DNA from: Astragalus membranaceus
Lineage: Eukaryota > Streptophyta > Magnoliopsida > Fabales > Fabaceae
Reading direction: 5' to 3'
Assembly: GCA_039519185.1 (NCBI GenBank)
Contig: CM076854.1
Location: forward strand, 17,395,192 to 17,459,191
DNA length: 64,000 bases
Shown: piece by piece, positions 32,434-43,368 of the stretch
Layout of the letters: each line of letters opens with the position of its first letter
Numbering within the stretch: the first letter of the stretch is position 1
Notes under the pieces: model-generated
The model's input: the letters and a program-made list of their open reading frames with translations, nothing else
Told to the model about the DNA's origin: nothing
Databases searched by the model: none
Translations under genes and position numbers: made by a program

Positions 32434-34935
32434 ATGCTTTGGATGATCCTCTTCTACGAGAGAGATGAGAGTAGTAAGAGAGAGAGAGAGAGAGAGAGCG
32501 CTAGGGTTAGGAGGGTTGAGAGTAGTGAGGCTGAGAATAGGAAAACTAGATTGAGCAAGCAACTACCTATCCCAACTGAACTGATACCGAGAGAAGGTAA
32601 GAAGGGAGCGAAGCAGGGCGAAGAGAACGATGGCTGGCAAATTGTAGGAAGGAAGAAGGCGACGGTTCAGCAAAAAAGAGCTGATGTGGCGAGAAGCTTT
32701 ATCTATTTTCCGCAGAAGGCAGCAAGAACAACATATTTTTTCACCAACTTTCCTGAAAATTTCAAAGCAAGACATATGTTGAAAGCTTTTCTGAACTATG
32801 GAGACTTTCAAGAAGTGGTGATTCCGATCAAAAGAGATAAGGTTGGAAGGAGATTTGGATTTGCAAGGGCAGTTAACGTTACGGAACCGGAACGATTTGG
32901 TACGGAGCTAGATAAAATCATCATAGGAAGAAAGAAGATCTTGGTTAACTTGTCTAGGTTTTCAAGAAACCAATCAATCCACAACCACAACACTGATAAA
33001 TTCCAAAAACCTAAACCTTTTTTTGCCAACCCTAAACCACCCCAATCCTACCTTAAAACAGGCCTTATCCACCCTAAACCACCCCAGCTATTTTCTAAAC
33101 CAGGTATTACGCACACTAGCACAGGTCCTGACAACCTCAATACCAAATCAGCTTCCGACCCTAAACCTGACGTCCCATCGTCTTCAAAAACCAAAAACAA
33201 ACCTTCATACGCTTCGATTGTGAAACACAACCAGGTGCAGAGAAAAACCTGGATTCCGAAAACAAAAACCATCAGAAAACCAGATCTTCCAAATGAACCA
33301 GATACAGACGTGACTCCAAACCAAAACGTGGATTATGTCCCTCCAAAAACTCTGAGAAGGACTTGGGCTCATAGGCATTTTACTATTGGCGAAGAACAGA
33401 TGGAAAAATTCAAAAAAGCCTACGTTGGAGAAGTGTGGAATCCGGGGATGTCATATAATATACAAGAGGAATTCATACAACAAGGATACTTCTCAGTTAG
33501 AGCAACATCGCTTGGTTCCAACCTCGTTTTGCTTGAGAGTCTAGAAGAAGGAGAAATGGAAGCTCTTTTAAATGATGCAGCAGATTGGTTGGGAACGTGG
33601 TTCAGGAAAATAAGGATATGGAGCCCTGGGGAGGTAGATAACGATAGACTCACTTGGGTGCGGTGTTACGGCATTCCGGTTCACGCGTGGACGGATGAGT
33701 TCTTCAAAAGTTTAATGATATGCACAGGGGAATTTGTAAATGTTGATGAGATTACAGGAAAAAAGAAGACTATGGATGTTGCCAGAATCCTTATCAGAAC
33801 AAAAATACATGACATCATTAATTTTGTGGAAAAGTTCAATATCAATGGAGAATTATTTGTCATCAAGGTGGTGGAGGATTGGTATGGCCCTCTACAATGG
33901 AGCAAGAGAAGTGAGACAAAAGTGGGATCTGTGAATTCTGCAAGTGGCAGCGAATATGATTCAGAAGAAAGTATCAACAGTGATGAAGAAGTTGATTCAG
34001 TGATGGTGGCCGACGGCGATGTGGAGTTGTCTGAGGAGGAAGGTGGAGAGTTGATGGTGGTGGAAACACATGGGGAACATCAGTTTAATAATAATAATGA
34101 GCAATTAGTGGAGAATAATCCTATTGGGTGTGAAGTAATGGAGGCGGCAGTAGTGGGGGGAGAGGAAGTTACTTGTGATGAACCCAAGGAGAACAATATG
34201 ATGATTAATGTAGGGATTTGCACTAAGTTTGGAGAAGCACAAAAGTCATTAAGTGCAATAGGTAAATGTAATTCTCTCAAAATAACCGTGGGGAATGAAT
34301 CCAGTAACTCAACCTTCTCATTTCCTCCCCTTAACATAAATTCAAAGGAGGGCCCATCCAGTGCTGGCCCTTTTCTTCTTGAGCCAATTTCTAACTCACC
34401 TCCTGCTGCTAACCGCAACCCCATCCCTTCTTCATCTGGGCCTCTTTCCCCTTCTTCTCATCGTGACCCATCACTTTCCTCATCTGGCCCTTTCCTTACC
34501 CTTTCTCCCCCAGTTGTTTCGCCCTTCCCCTCTTCTTCCCCCTTGTCTATTGTTCCCGACTCTCTTCCACCCACAAGTGACTCCATCTCTCCCAATTCTA
34601 TTGAATCTTTTACTGAAAAAGAATTGCCTGCAATCCCCCTCGTCGTTGATCTTCCTCAGATACCTCCTCCTCACTCCGTACCTTCTGAGCCACATAATAA
34701 TTCTGTGGAGATGGAGATGTCCTCAAGCTCTGGACTTGCTTTAACGGGATCAAAATCACTGTGGGCAGATACAAGCATGTCTAAGGAACAAAAGATTTGG
34801 ACTTTTGCGAAGATGGTAGGTGTGAGTGATAATGGTATTGCAGACGACCAAGGGATTATTGCGAAGATAAAAGAAATGGAAGCAAGGGACAAGGTCGCAA
34901 AGAAGAAGTTGGTGAACCCAAACGGTTCTTTATGA
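32434..34935 (+). CDS. LINE ORF1 protein (RNA-binding, DUF4283-like)
   Basis: This 833-codon frame is intact. A basic N-terminus with an RE-repeat leads to an RRM-like fold at about residues 98-176 (TTYFFTNFPENF...GRRFGFARAV). A DUF4283-like region lies at about 340-480 (WFRKIRIWSPGEV, RLTWVRCYGIPVHAW). It ends in an acidic region and a P/S-rich tail. In plant L1 elements ORF1 binds the element RNA to form the ribonucleoprotein. There is no zinc knuckle in this copy. The true start may be 32434 or 32443, since both lie in the duplicated 5' unit. The stop TGA (34933-34935) overlaps the ORF2 start. Confidence 0.88.
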   Translation: MLWMILFYERDESSKRERERESARVRRVESSEAENRKTRLSKQLPIPTELIPREGKKGAKQGEENDGWQIVGRKKATVQQKRADVARSFIYFPQKAARTTYFFTNFPENFKARHMLKAFLNYGDFQEVVIPIKRDKVGRRFGFARAVNVTEPERFGTELDKIIIGRKKILVNLSRFSRNQSIHNHNTDKFQKPKPFFANPKPPQSYLKTGLIHPKPPQLFSKPGITHTSTGPDNLNTKSASDPKPDVPSSSKTKNKPSYASIVKHNQVQRKTWIPKTKTIRKPDLPNEPDTDVTPNQNVDYVPPKTLRRTWAHRHFTIGEEQMEKFKKAYVGEVWNPGMSYNIQEEFIQQGYFSVRATSLGSNLVLLESLEEGEMEALLNDAADWLGTWFRKIRIWSPGEVDNDRLTWVRCYGIPVHAWTDEFFKSLMICTGEFVNVDEITGKKKTMDVARILIRTKIHDIINFVEKFNINGELFVIKVVEDWYGPLQWSKRSETKVGSVNSASGSEYDSEESINSDEEVDSVMVADGDVELSEEEGGELMVVETHGEHQFNNNNEQLVENNPIGCEVMEAAVVGGEEVTCDEPKENNMMINVGICTKFGEAQKSLSAIGKCNSLKITVGNESSNSTFSFPPLNINSKEGPSSAGPFLLEPISNSPPAANRNPIPSSSGPLSPSSHRDPSLSSSGPFLTLSPPVVSPFPSSSPLSIVPDSLPPTSDSISPNSIESFTEKELPAIPLVVDLPQIPPPHSVPSEPHNNSVEMEMSSSSGLALTGSKSLWADTSMSKEQKIWTFAKMVGVSDNGIADDQGIIAKIKEMEARDKVAKKKLVNPNGSL

Positions 34936-37900
34936 AGATTATGACAATGAATATTCGTGGGGTTGGCAATAAGGCCAAACAAAGGAGGATCAGAAGTCTT
35001 ATCATGAGAGAAAGATTTGATTTGTGTTTTCTCTAAGAAACTAAGAGGATGGAGATTGATGATTCTTTGGTGTCTCGCTTGTGGGGAGGAGATGATGTGG
35101 AATGGCATTATCTTCCATCAAGAGGTCTCTCGGGCGGTATTCTATCTTTATGGCGCAAAGGTTTGTTCAGTGTCCTTCATACCTTCTCTCAATCAGGGTT
35201 TATAGGTGTTGCTGCTCAACTAGGTAGTAGAGTGTGTTACTTCATAAATGTTTACTCGGGGTGTTCGGCAAGAAGCAAAAGGGATCTATGGGCTAGGCTC
35301 ATTAGGGAAAAGGAGAGCATGAGTGTAGGAGAGTGGGTCATAGGTGGGGACTTCAACACGGTTTTGAGAAGATCCGAAAGAAGGGGTAGAAATATCAGGA
35401 TTAGTGAGAGAGAGTGTCAGGATTTTAAGTTCTTTATGGAGGAAATGGGGGTTGTGGATCCGGGTTGCTTGGGAAAGAAGTTTACATGGTTTCAACCTAA
35501 TGGAGCGGCGGCAAGTAGGATTGATAGAATTCTATTATCACAAGGAGTGGAGGAGGAGTGGGGAATTAAAGCACAATGGATTGGGGATAGAGACATATCG
35601 GATCATTGTCCGGTGTGGCTTATGGTTTCAAGGAAGAATTGGGGTCCAAAACCTTTTAGGTTCTTTAATGGGTGGCTCAAGCATGAAGAGGGGAAAAAAT
35701 TTATGGAGGAAAAATGGAAGGAATTAAAAGTGGAAGGGTGGATGGCGCATATTGTGAAGGAGAAGTTAAAGCACCTCAAAGAAAGCTTGAAGGTGTGGAA
35801 CAAAGAAGTATATGGGATCAAGGATCTTAGGATTGAAGAAGTGGTGAAGGACATGAACTCAATGGAACAAGAGGTAGTGAGTGAAGAAGGATGGGAGGCG
35901 GAGAGATGGAAGACATTGAATTCGGAGTTTTGGAAGGAATTGACTCATAAGGAATCAATCTTAGCTCAAAAAGCTAGGGTTGACTGGATCCAACAAGGAG
36001 ATGGGAACACAAAATTCTTTCATCAAGCTATCAAGACAAGAACAAGACGGAACCAAATTGAATTGCTAAAGGTGGGAGAGGAGTGGAAGCAAGAGGTAGG
36101 AGAGATTAAAGAAGAAGTGAAGAGGCACTTTCAACAACAATTCACCGAGACTTTTCATAGGAGGCCTACTCTTGACGGGATCGGGTTTAAAAGTATATCC
36201 ATGGGAGAGGCACAAAACCTTACTTCTCCATTTACCGTTAAGGAGGTAGAGGATGCTATACGGAGTTGTGATGGGGACAAGAGTCCGGGACCCGACGGAT
36301 TCAATTTTAATTTCATAAAAGCGTGTTGGGATACTATTAAGGAGGAGATTATGGGTGTCATGCATCAATTTCATACAAACGGTAAATTACCTAGAGCTTT
36401 TACTTCTTCTTTCGTTGCTTTAATTGGGAAAAAGAAAAACCCACAAGAGCTAGGAGATTTTCGACCAATTTCACTCATTGGAAGCATGTACAAGATAATT
36501 TCTAAGGTGTTGGCATCAAGACTTAAAGAAGTTCTCCCCGGTGTAATTTCTAATACACAAACAGCCTTTTTAAGAGGTAGACAAATTTTAGATGGAGTCT
36601 TAGTGGCAAATGAAGTCATTAATTTTGCGAAGAAGAAGAAGAAACCATTGGTGCTTTTCAAGGTAGATTTTGAGAAGGCATATGATTCGGTAGCTTGGGA
36701 TTTTTTGGATTACATGATGATAAGAATGGGGTTTTGCGTCACTTGGAGGTCTTGAATGAAAACGTGTATCTTCACGGGAAATGTGTCCGTTTTGGTTAAC
36801 GGTAGTCCAACCGGTGAATTCATTATGGAGCGGGGGTTAAGACAAGGTGATCCATTGGCACCATTTTTATTCTTGATGGTGTCGGAAGGACTCACGGGTT
36901 TGATGAGAAGTTGTGTAGACCAAGGGTGGCTTGAGGGATTTAAGATTGGTGAGAGGCTATCGTTTCCGGTTCTTCAATTTGCGGACGATACTTTATTCAT
37001 GGTCTCGAAGTCTAGAGAGAATTTGTGGTGTCTAAAAGCGGCTTTGAGGATTTTCGAATTAGTCTCGGGGTTACGAGTTAATTTCCACAAGAGTTGCTTG
37101 ATTGGGGTTAGTATGGATGAAGAGGAGGTAAATGTAGGAGCTAGATTTTTGTATTGCAAAGTTGGAAGTACTCCATTCAAATTCTTAGGAGTGCCGGTGG
37201 GACAAAATCCTAGAAGATATAGCACATGGCAGCCGGTTGTCAAGAAGATGAAAGATAAATGATCAACTTGGAGAAGTAGACAACTTTCAATGGGGGGGAG
37301 GGTGACTTTAATCAACTCGGTTTTAGCTAGTCTACCACTCTATTATTTCTCTTTTTATAAGGCGCCCAAAAAAGTTGTAAAAGAGATGGTGGCAACCCAA
37401 AGGAATTTTCTTTGGGGAGGTAGTGGTGACGTGAGGAAGATGGCGTGGGTGAGTTGGAGCCGAATTTGTTCGCCAAAGGAAAAGGGAGGACTTGGAATTA
37501 GGAATATGGAAGCATTTAATATAGCATTATTGGGAAAATGGAGGTGGAGGATTTTGGATGAGCAAGAAAACGTGTGGAAGGAATTAATAGAAGGGCTATA
37601 TGGCAAGAATGGAATTTTGTCACAAGCTCAAAGCTCGGTTTGGTGGAAAGATTTAAATAGAATTGGCAAAGGAATAAGGGAAGAAGATAATTGGTTTGAA
37701 GACTTGATAGGGATTAAATTGGGTAGTGGTAATAAGGCAAGCTTTTGGAAAGATTGCTGGTGCACTCCAAGGAATTTGGCAGCAATGTACCCTCAACTAT
37801 ACAGCATCACAGATTCAGCTGAAGGTATAGTAGCAGATTTTGGTGATTGGGTTGGAGATAGATGGGAATGGAAGCTTCAATGGTGTAGTCAATTATCAAT

Positions 37901-38609
37901 GGAACTAGCTGAATCGGCAGCAGAACTCAACAACATTCTGAGCGCAGTTAGTCCGGTGAAAGAGCGTGAAGACAAGTGGTATTGGAAGGCATCTCTGTCA
38001 CATCAGTTTACGGTCAAATCTGCGTACAGTAGATTGACAAGCGCCACTGCTGAATCGCTGCTTTCTGATGCGCAATTGAAGAGGTTAAAACAATTTTGGT
38101 TCACAGCAGCTCCCTCGAAGTTTTTGGTACACGGATGGAGGGTGTTAATCGACCGGTTACCTACAAAGAGTCTGCTTCATCAACGCGGAATACTGTCTGA
38201 AAATTCCAGCAGCAGCTGCGTGATGTGCCATGCTGCGGAAGAAGACTCTGCTCATCTGTTTTTCAGCTGCAACAAATCAGTTCGGTTGTGGGAAGGAATA
38301 TACGAGTGGCTCGGCATGAATGGAGTGGATAGCAATGGAGCTTGGGAGCATATGTGGGAAAACCGAATCATGGTAGGAGGTAAGAAAAAGAAAAGACTAC
38401 GATTTTTGATTTGGGTGGCTGCACTATGGGTTATTTGGATCAATAGGAATCGAGTAATTTTTAGAGGAGGCATCCCCAACGTTACTCAAATGCTACACAA
38501 TGTAAATGGTTTAACTTGGGGCTGGGTAGCATATAGATTGGGGAACGGAGGATCCATCGCCTACGTAGATTGGGATACAAACCCGATAAATTGTTTACTC
38601 CAAATTTGA
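34932..38609 (+). pseudogene. LINE ORF2: endonuclease-reverse transcriptase with three nonsense codons
   Basis: The ATG at 34932 overlaps the ORF1 stop as ATGA. An AP-type endonuclease domain comes first (MTMNIRGVG, GGDFNTVLRRSE, SDHCPVWL near 35600). It is followed by RT with SPGPDGFNF, DFEKAYDSV, GLRQGDPLAPFLF and the catalytic FADD at about 36977. A zf-RVT region lies near 38090-38330 (FWFTAAPSKFLVHGWR, CVMC...H). The single frame is interrupted by TAA 35034-35036, TGA 36753-36755 and TGA 37260-37262. Each is explained by one substitution (a Gln codon and two Trp codons). No frameshift was seen, so the copy is relatively young. Confidence 0.92.
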
Positions 38610-38687
38610 CTGTAAACGGGTTGTGGCACCCCTAGTGCCCATCTCTAATAATAATTTTGACTTATCAAAAAAAAAAAAAAAAAAAAA

Positions 38688-38812
38688 CCTTATCGTTCAA
38701 ATGACTTTTTAATTCAAAATCAAACCATACTACACCACAAACACCCCTAACTCACACATGACATCCTCACCACAACATCCCCCAAACTCACATTGATACA
38801 TTACTTCACAGT
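38688..38812. other. Short unique-looking stretch between LINE and Ogre element
   Basis: C/A-rich, non-coding. It ends with ACAGT, the left target duplication of the Ogre insertion. It should join directly to 56791 in the pre-insertion allele. Confidence 0.7.
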
Positions 38813-41785
38813 TGTTGCGCCCGAAAAAGTCCCCGAGGGAATCTTTCCTCGTTTACAACTTTTTGAAAATCAATGAAGTCGCCACCAATATTTTTTTTAT
38901 ATAAGGAAAATATTGAAGAAAAACCTTTTGGAAAGCGGATGGCCTTTTGGAAAACCGGGAGATTTGGGTTCGGGGGTCGGTTAGGTATGGGGAAGGTCTT
39001 AGCACCCCACGCCTCCTTTCTACCGAAAGGGAACCTTTAATTAAATGTGTGGTTTTAAGTGCGGATTTGGAAAATACTTAAATTTGCCCTTTTTTCGAAA
39101 AGAGAATGAAAAGACTTAATGAAAATTTTTATTTTTGGCAAAAGTGTTTGTTGCTTTTTTAGGAGAAAAAAAATGTTTTTAGTTTATTGTGTTTGACGGA
39201 GGATATCCGCTCCTACGTATCTCCCGGTGCGATGGAGAACTCAAAGCTACGTAGTTCTGGTTTTTTGAAAAGGTTTTGTTTTTTAATCTTTTTAGAGTTT
39301 TTCGCAAAGGGGTTGAGCGTTCACAGTGACCAAACAACAATGGTTTAGAGTGGTCGCACTACTAACTCTTATGAAAATGAATTATCATTAACGTCCAAAC
39401 GGCAACGGCGCGAGTGATGGTTAATGATAATCGGATTTTATTTTGAGCATTGAAAATGTTTTCGAAATTGGAGGAGAGCGTTTGTGAGGACCAAACAACA
39501 ACGGTTTAGAGTGGCCACACTACTAGCTCCTATAGGAATGAAATCATCACCCACAATCAAACGGCGACGGCGCGAGTGATCCTTAGTGACGATTAATTTT
39601 GATTTCGATGTTTGAAGATATTTGTTTTCGATGTAAGAAAAAAATTTATGTGGGGAAGGGAAGTATATTATTTTTTGGATGCAATAGTAAAATGGGGGTG
39701 TAAGTAAAAGGAGGGCTGTATTAGTAAAAATGGGGTGTAAACAGTGAGAAGGATTGCATTTTAAAAGAGGGGGTGCAGAAAATGAAGCCCAATTCGCATG
39801 GGAGGGCCCAGTTAGCGAAACTGGGCTTAAGTGACAAAAGGGGCCTTATGCTTGGGCCTGGGGGGTGTAAATAACGATTTACTTGTTTCTTAAAAAAAAA
39901 GTTTTACTTACCACTCCTTTTTTTACTAATGAAAGTTTTTTGTTCTCTTTTTCTTTGAGATTCTTTTGTTATTATTTTTTTGGTTGAGATAATTTTTGGT
40001 TGGAAAAGAATAAATAATTAAATAAATAAATAAATAAAACGAAAAAAAAACAAAAATCGGTTTGTTTGTTTTTTAAAAAACGTTTTATTTACCCCTTTTT
40101 TATTAATTGTTAGGAAAATGATTTTTGTGAAGTGTTTTTTGGTATTTGGTATAAAAGAGATCTATCAATTATTTAGAGAAACATTTTACCTTAAATCTTT
40201 TTTTGATTCTTTTGGTACCTAATCCTTTTTAATATTAGAAGAAAAAATTGCTATATTTCTTATTGCTATTATTTAGATGACAATTATTATTGTTGATAAA
40301 AAAGACATTTGCTACATTTCTTCAAAGAGATACATGACATTCAAGGATAAGCAATCAAATTGAACTATTCTTATTTTAAAACATCAAGAGCATCAAAATA
40401 TAAAGCATCTATATAAAAAATCTAACATTCAATCTCTCAAAATCTCAAAACACCAATATGCGTGAAGATGAACAAAAAAGATTTGTGAGACAACAAATTT
40501 ACATTGATCAAAATAGAGATGCAAAGATCATGAGATAGAACAAGAAATTTAAAAGTGAATACTAAACCAACCTTGAATAATGAATCTTTTGGTGAGACTT
40601 TACCAACAATAACAACAACAAAAATAAAACTATGGAAACTTTAGTGGAGGAGAAAAAAAACGAAAAATAATCTCTCTCTCACAGAAACTTTCTCCAAATC
40701 CGCTTTTACTCCTTCTTGCTCCTGGCTCTTCAAGGTTTCGAACTCTCACTCTCTTCTCTCCAAAAAAAAAGTCTCCCCCTACCTTAAAACCGAAACCCTA
40801 TTTATACTAAAACTTGATCTTGTAGTTGTGAAGTGATGTTTGCTTCTTTTCTTTTCTTTGATGGAGTGTGGGAGTGTATGAGAGAAAGAGGATTGAGTGT
40901 GTGAAAGGATGAGAGTGGGTATGTGATGTGTGAGGGAGAGAGAGATAGCCGTAGGGGGGGAAGGGTTGAGTGTGTGAGTGTGTGAGAGAGTGAGTTGAGT
41001 GATGTATGAGGGAGAGAGAGAGAGATGGCCGTAGGGGGGGGGGAAGGGTTGAGTGTGTGAGTGTGTGAGAGAGTGATGTGTGAGAGAGAGAGAGAGAAAA
41101 GGGGCGTAGGGAGTGAGAGAAAAGAGAGAGAGCCGTTGGGAGAGGGAGTGATGGGAAGGGTGGAGTGTATGGGGAAGTGGATGTGGGGAAGTGGGATTGA
41201 GAGTTCCAAGGAGGGAATCAAGGAGAGTGGGGGGCGGATTTCTAGGGAGGAGAGAGGGGATGAATGTGGATGATTTTTAAGGCTAGGGGGGAGAGTGAAT
41301 GTAGACACATTTTAGGGTTAATGGGGAGAGTGAATGTGGACACATTTTAGGGTTAAGGGGGGAGGTATGCGAATTAGGGTTTAGTTGGAGTGGGTTGGAT
41401 GGAGTTGGGTGTTGGGTTTTGGGTTGGATATGGGTTAGGGTTCGGATATGGATTGGGTTTGGTGGAGGAGTTGGATTGGGCTTGGTGGAGGAGTTGGATA
41501 TGGGTTAGGTCTAGGGTTATGCGAATTGGGCATAAGGTTTGGTGGAGGAGTGGGCTTTAGATGGCCCAATCCTAAATGCACCTCTATATATTTTTTACAA
41601 ACCTCCCCTATTTCCTCCTTTGCTTATTTTGTTTCTTTACTTCTAATTATTATTATTTTTTCAAAAATTGGAACTTGTAGCAAACTAAAATAAAATAAAG
41701 CATGGCATGAAAATAAAATAAATATTTTTTATTAAAAATAGATAAAACTTCTTATTTTTGGATAGGACAAAATTAGGGTGTTACA
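38813..41785 (-). mobile_element. Ogre 3' LTR
   Basis: 2973 bp. It contains 326 bases (38835-39160) that are missing from the 5' LTR. That block includes a TGGTGGCGACTTCATTG sequence (minus strand) resembling the element's own PBS. Near 41455-41500 are two 24-bp GGATTGGGCTTGGTGGAGGAGTT-type units. 40880-41120 is a GTGTGAGTG/GAGAGA low-complexity region. Several TTTAGGG-like telomeric-type hexamers occur near 41310-41440. Confidence 0.95.
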
Positions 41786-41800
41786 GCTGCCCCTCTTTAT
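41786..41800 (-). other. Ogre polypurine tract
   Basis: On the minus strand ATAAAGAGGGGCAGC sits immediately before the 3' LTR start TGTAACACCC. This is the normal position of the plus-strand primer. Confidence 0.85.
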
Positions 41801-43368
41801 TTCACATTTCGCCAAGAAATATGACTTGGCCTTTTCATATTTGTTGGTGAAATGGAAATAAAGATATAGAAATAACACTAATTTTGTCCGCTTCGGAAAA
41901 GCTCAGATTTTCTTTTTGTTATTTTCTTTTTGGGAACGGGGGTTAACACTTGTCGCATTAACGGGAAAGCAGTAAATTGGGAAAAACGGTAAATTGGGAA
42001 TTCGGAGGTTGCCTAAAAACCTTCTAACGAACTCTTGTCGAGTCCGAGCTTTGAGGGTGGCCTTTTCGAGCGGCCGATCAACATCAGGTCCGAAACTGAT
42101 TTGATCAATGGATTTACGCTATGCCTTAGGCTGACACAACTAATCCGAAGGACTTAACGAAGTCTGATGGATCCATCGCGTGCTCGTACACGATGTTGTG
42201 ATCTGTGGAAGGAGTTCACTAACTCTGTGTTGATGGAGTTTACTAACTCTGGGTTGATGGAGTTTACTAACTCAGTGCTGATGGTGATTTTTCTAAAAAG
42301 AGATTTTTGGGACCCTCTGGTCCGAAACAACTGCTTGGATGGTGCATGAAATGCATGCGTTTGGGTATTTGGATGCACATGAATGCAATGATTGATTTTG
42401 GTGGGATGCTTTTTCTGTTTGATTCCTCATTCACTTCTTTTCTTTTGTTATTCTTCGCTTTTCTGAGATACGAATTTGAAAGTGTAATGCACCACTGTTT
42501 GATGACGAATGGTATGGATGGTATGATGAATGAAGATGTTGTGTTCTTTTATGTTCCGTCTTCTGTGATTTTCTCTTTTGTTTTTTTTTTTGTTTATTCT
42601 GTCTGTTTTCTTTAAGCAGCTTTCTTTTTTCTGCTTATTTGTTTTTGTTTATTCTGTTTGTTTTCTTTAAGCAGCTTTCTTTTTTCTGCTTATTTGTTTT
42701 TCTTTGGCACTCTTTTTTTTTTGCTGGTTAAATCGATCTGCCGGGCGAAGGCTGTTCCAGGACGGTGATCCGCGAGGATTGCATACTGGTTTTCACGACT
42801 GCCTTTTTCGCAATTTTATTCACTTGGGGAATCACTTCTTTCCGTATTTTTTCAAAGATTTCGTAATGATCCTGTAATGCTCTGAATGTGCACATGTTTT
42901 GCAATTCGACTTCATCAATCATAAAAGTTATTATTTTGAAAGAAACTGAACAGATGAAAACAGAGACACGAAAAGTACACATATGAAAGAAAAGTTGGAC
43001 TTTTATTGATATAGAAATTGGACGTGCAGAAAGTCACGCCAATCGAAAGTGCATTGCAATCTTTCTTTTAAACTACAAAAAAAATACAAGCAAAAGGAAC
43101 AGATCTCGTGATTCTATCTCTGAAGTAACGGTGCCCACCATCCATACTCATAATACTGATCACCCCCTCATCCGAACCTTTGGAGCGCTGATTGCCTTTT
43201 TCTTTTCTCAAGCCCAAGTTTTCTGACCCTAATTTTTGCCTGGATCGCCCTTTACAGGTTTTCAATCCACCGGGCCGCTCTGATTTTGCCTAGGTCGCCC
43301 TTTGCGGGTTTTCAACCTAGCGAGTTGATTTTTCCTTGGCTTATCTTTCTCTTTTTTCGTCTATTTTT
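41801..43368 (-). repeat. Ogre 3' untranslated region with short tandem repeats
   Basis: No coding capacity is supported. A ~24-bp unit (AGTTTACTAACTCTG.GTTGATGG) is repeated three times at about 42205-42285. A ~60-bp unit (TTATTCTGT.TGTTTTCTTTAAG..) is duplicated at about 42585-42705. Such arrays are typical of the hypervariable 3' UTR of Ogre/Tat elements. Confidence 0.8.

Larger units (their letters stand above)
32377..38687 (+). mobile_element. L1-type LINE, near full length, inactivated
   Basis: The 5' end shows a 54-bp tandem structure: a 38-base unit at 32377-32414, a 16-base partial copy, then the unit again at 32431-32468. ORF1 (RRM plus DUF4283-like) and ORF2 (endonuclease, RT, zf-RVT) follow, and the element ends in 21 A at 38667-38687. 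No target-site duplication was found by eye: the 3' flank CCTTATCGTTC has no match before 32377. Confidence 0.9.

Noticed and set aside
40802..41308. A 168-codon S/H/P-rich frame (and its twin at 55752-56285)
   Set aside because: It lies in the GA/GT-rich simple-sequence part of the Ogre LTRs and exists in both LTR copies only because they are duplicates.
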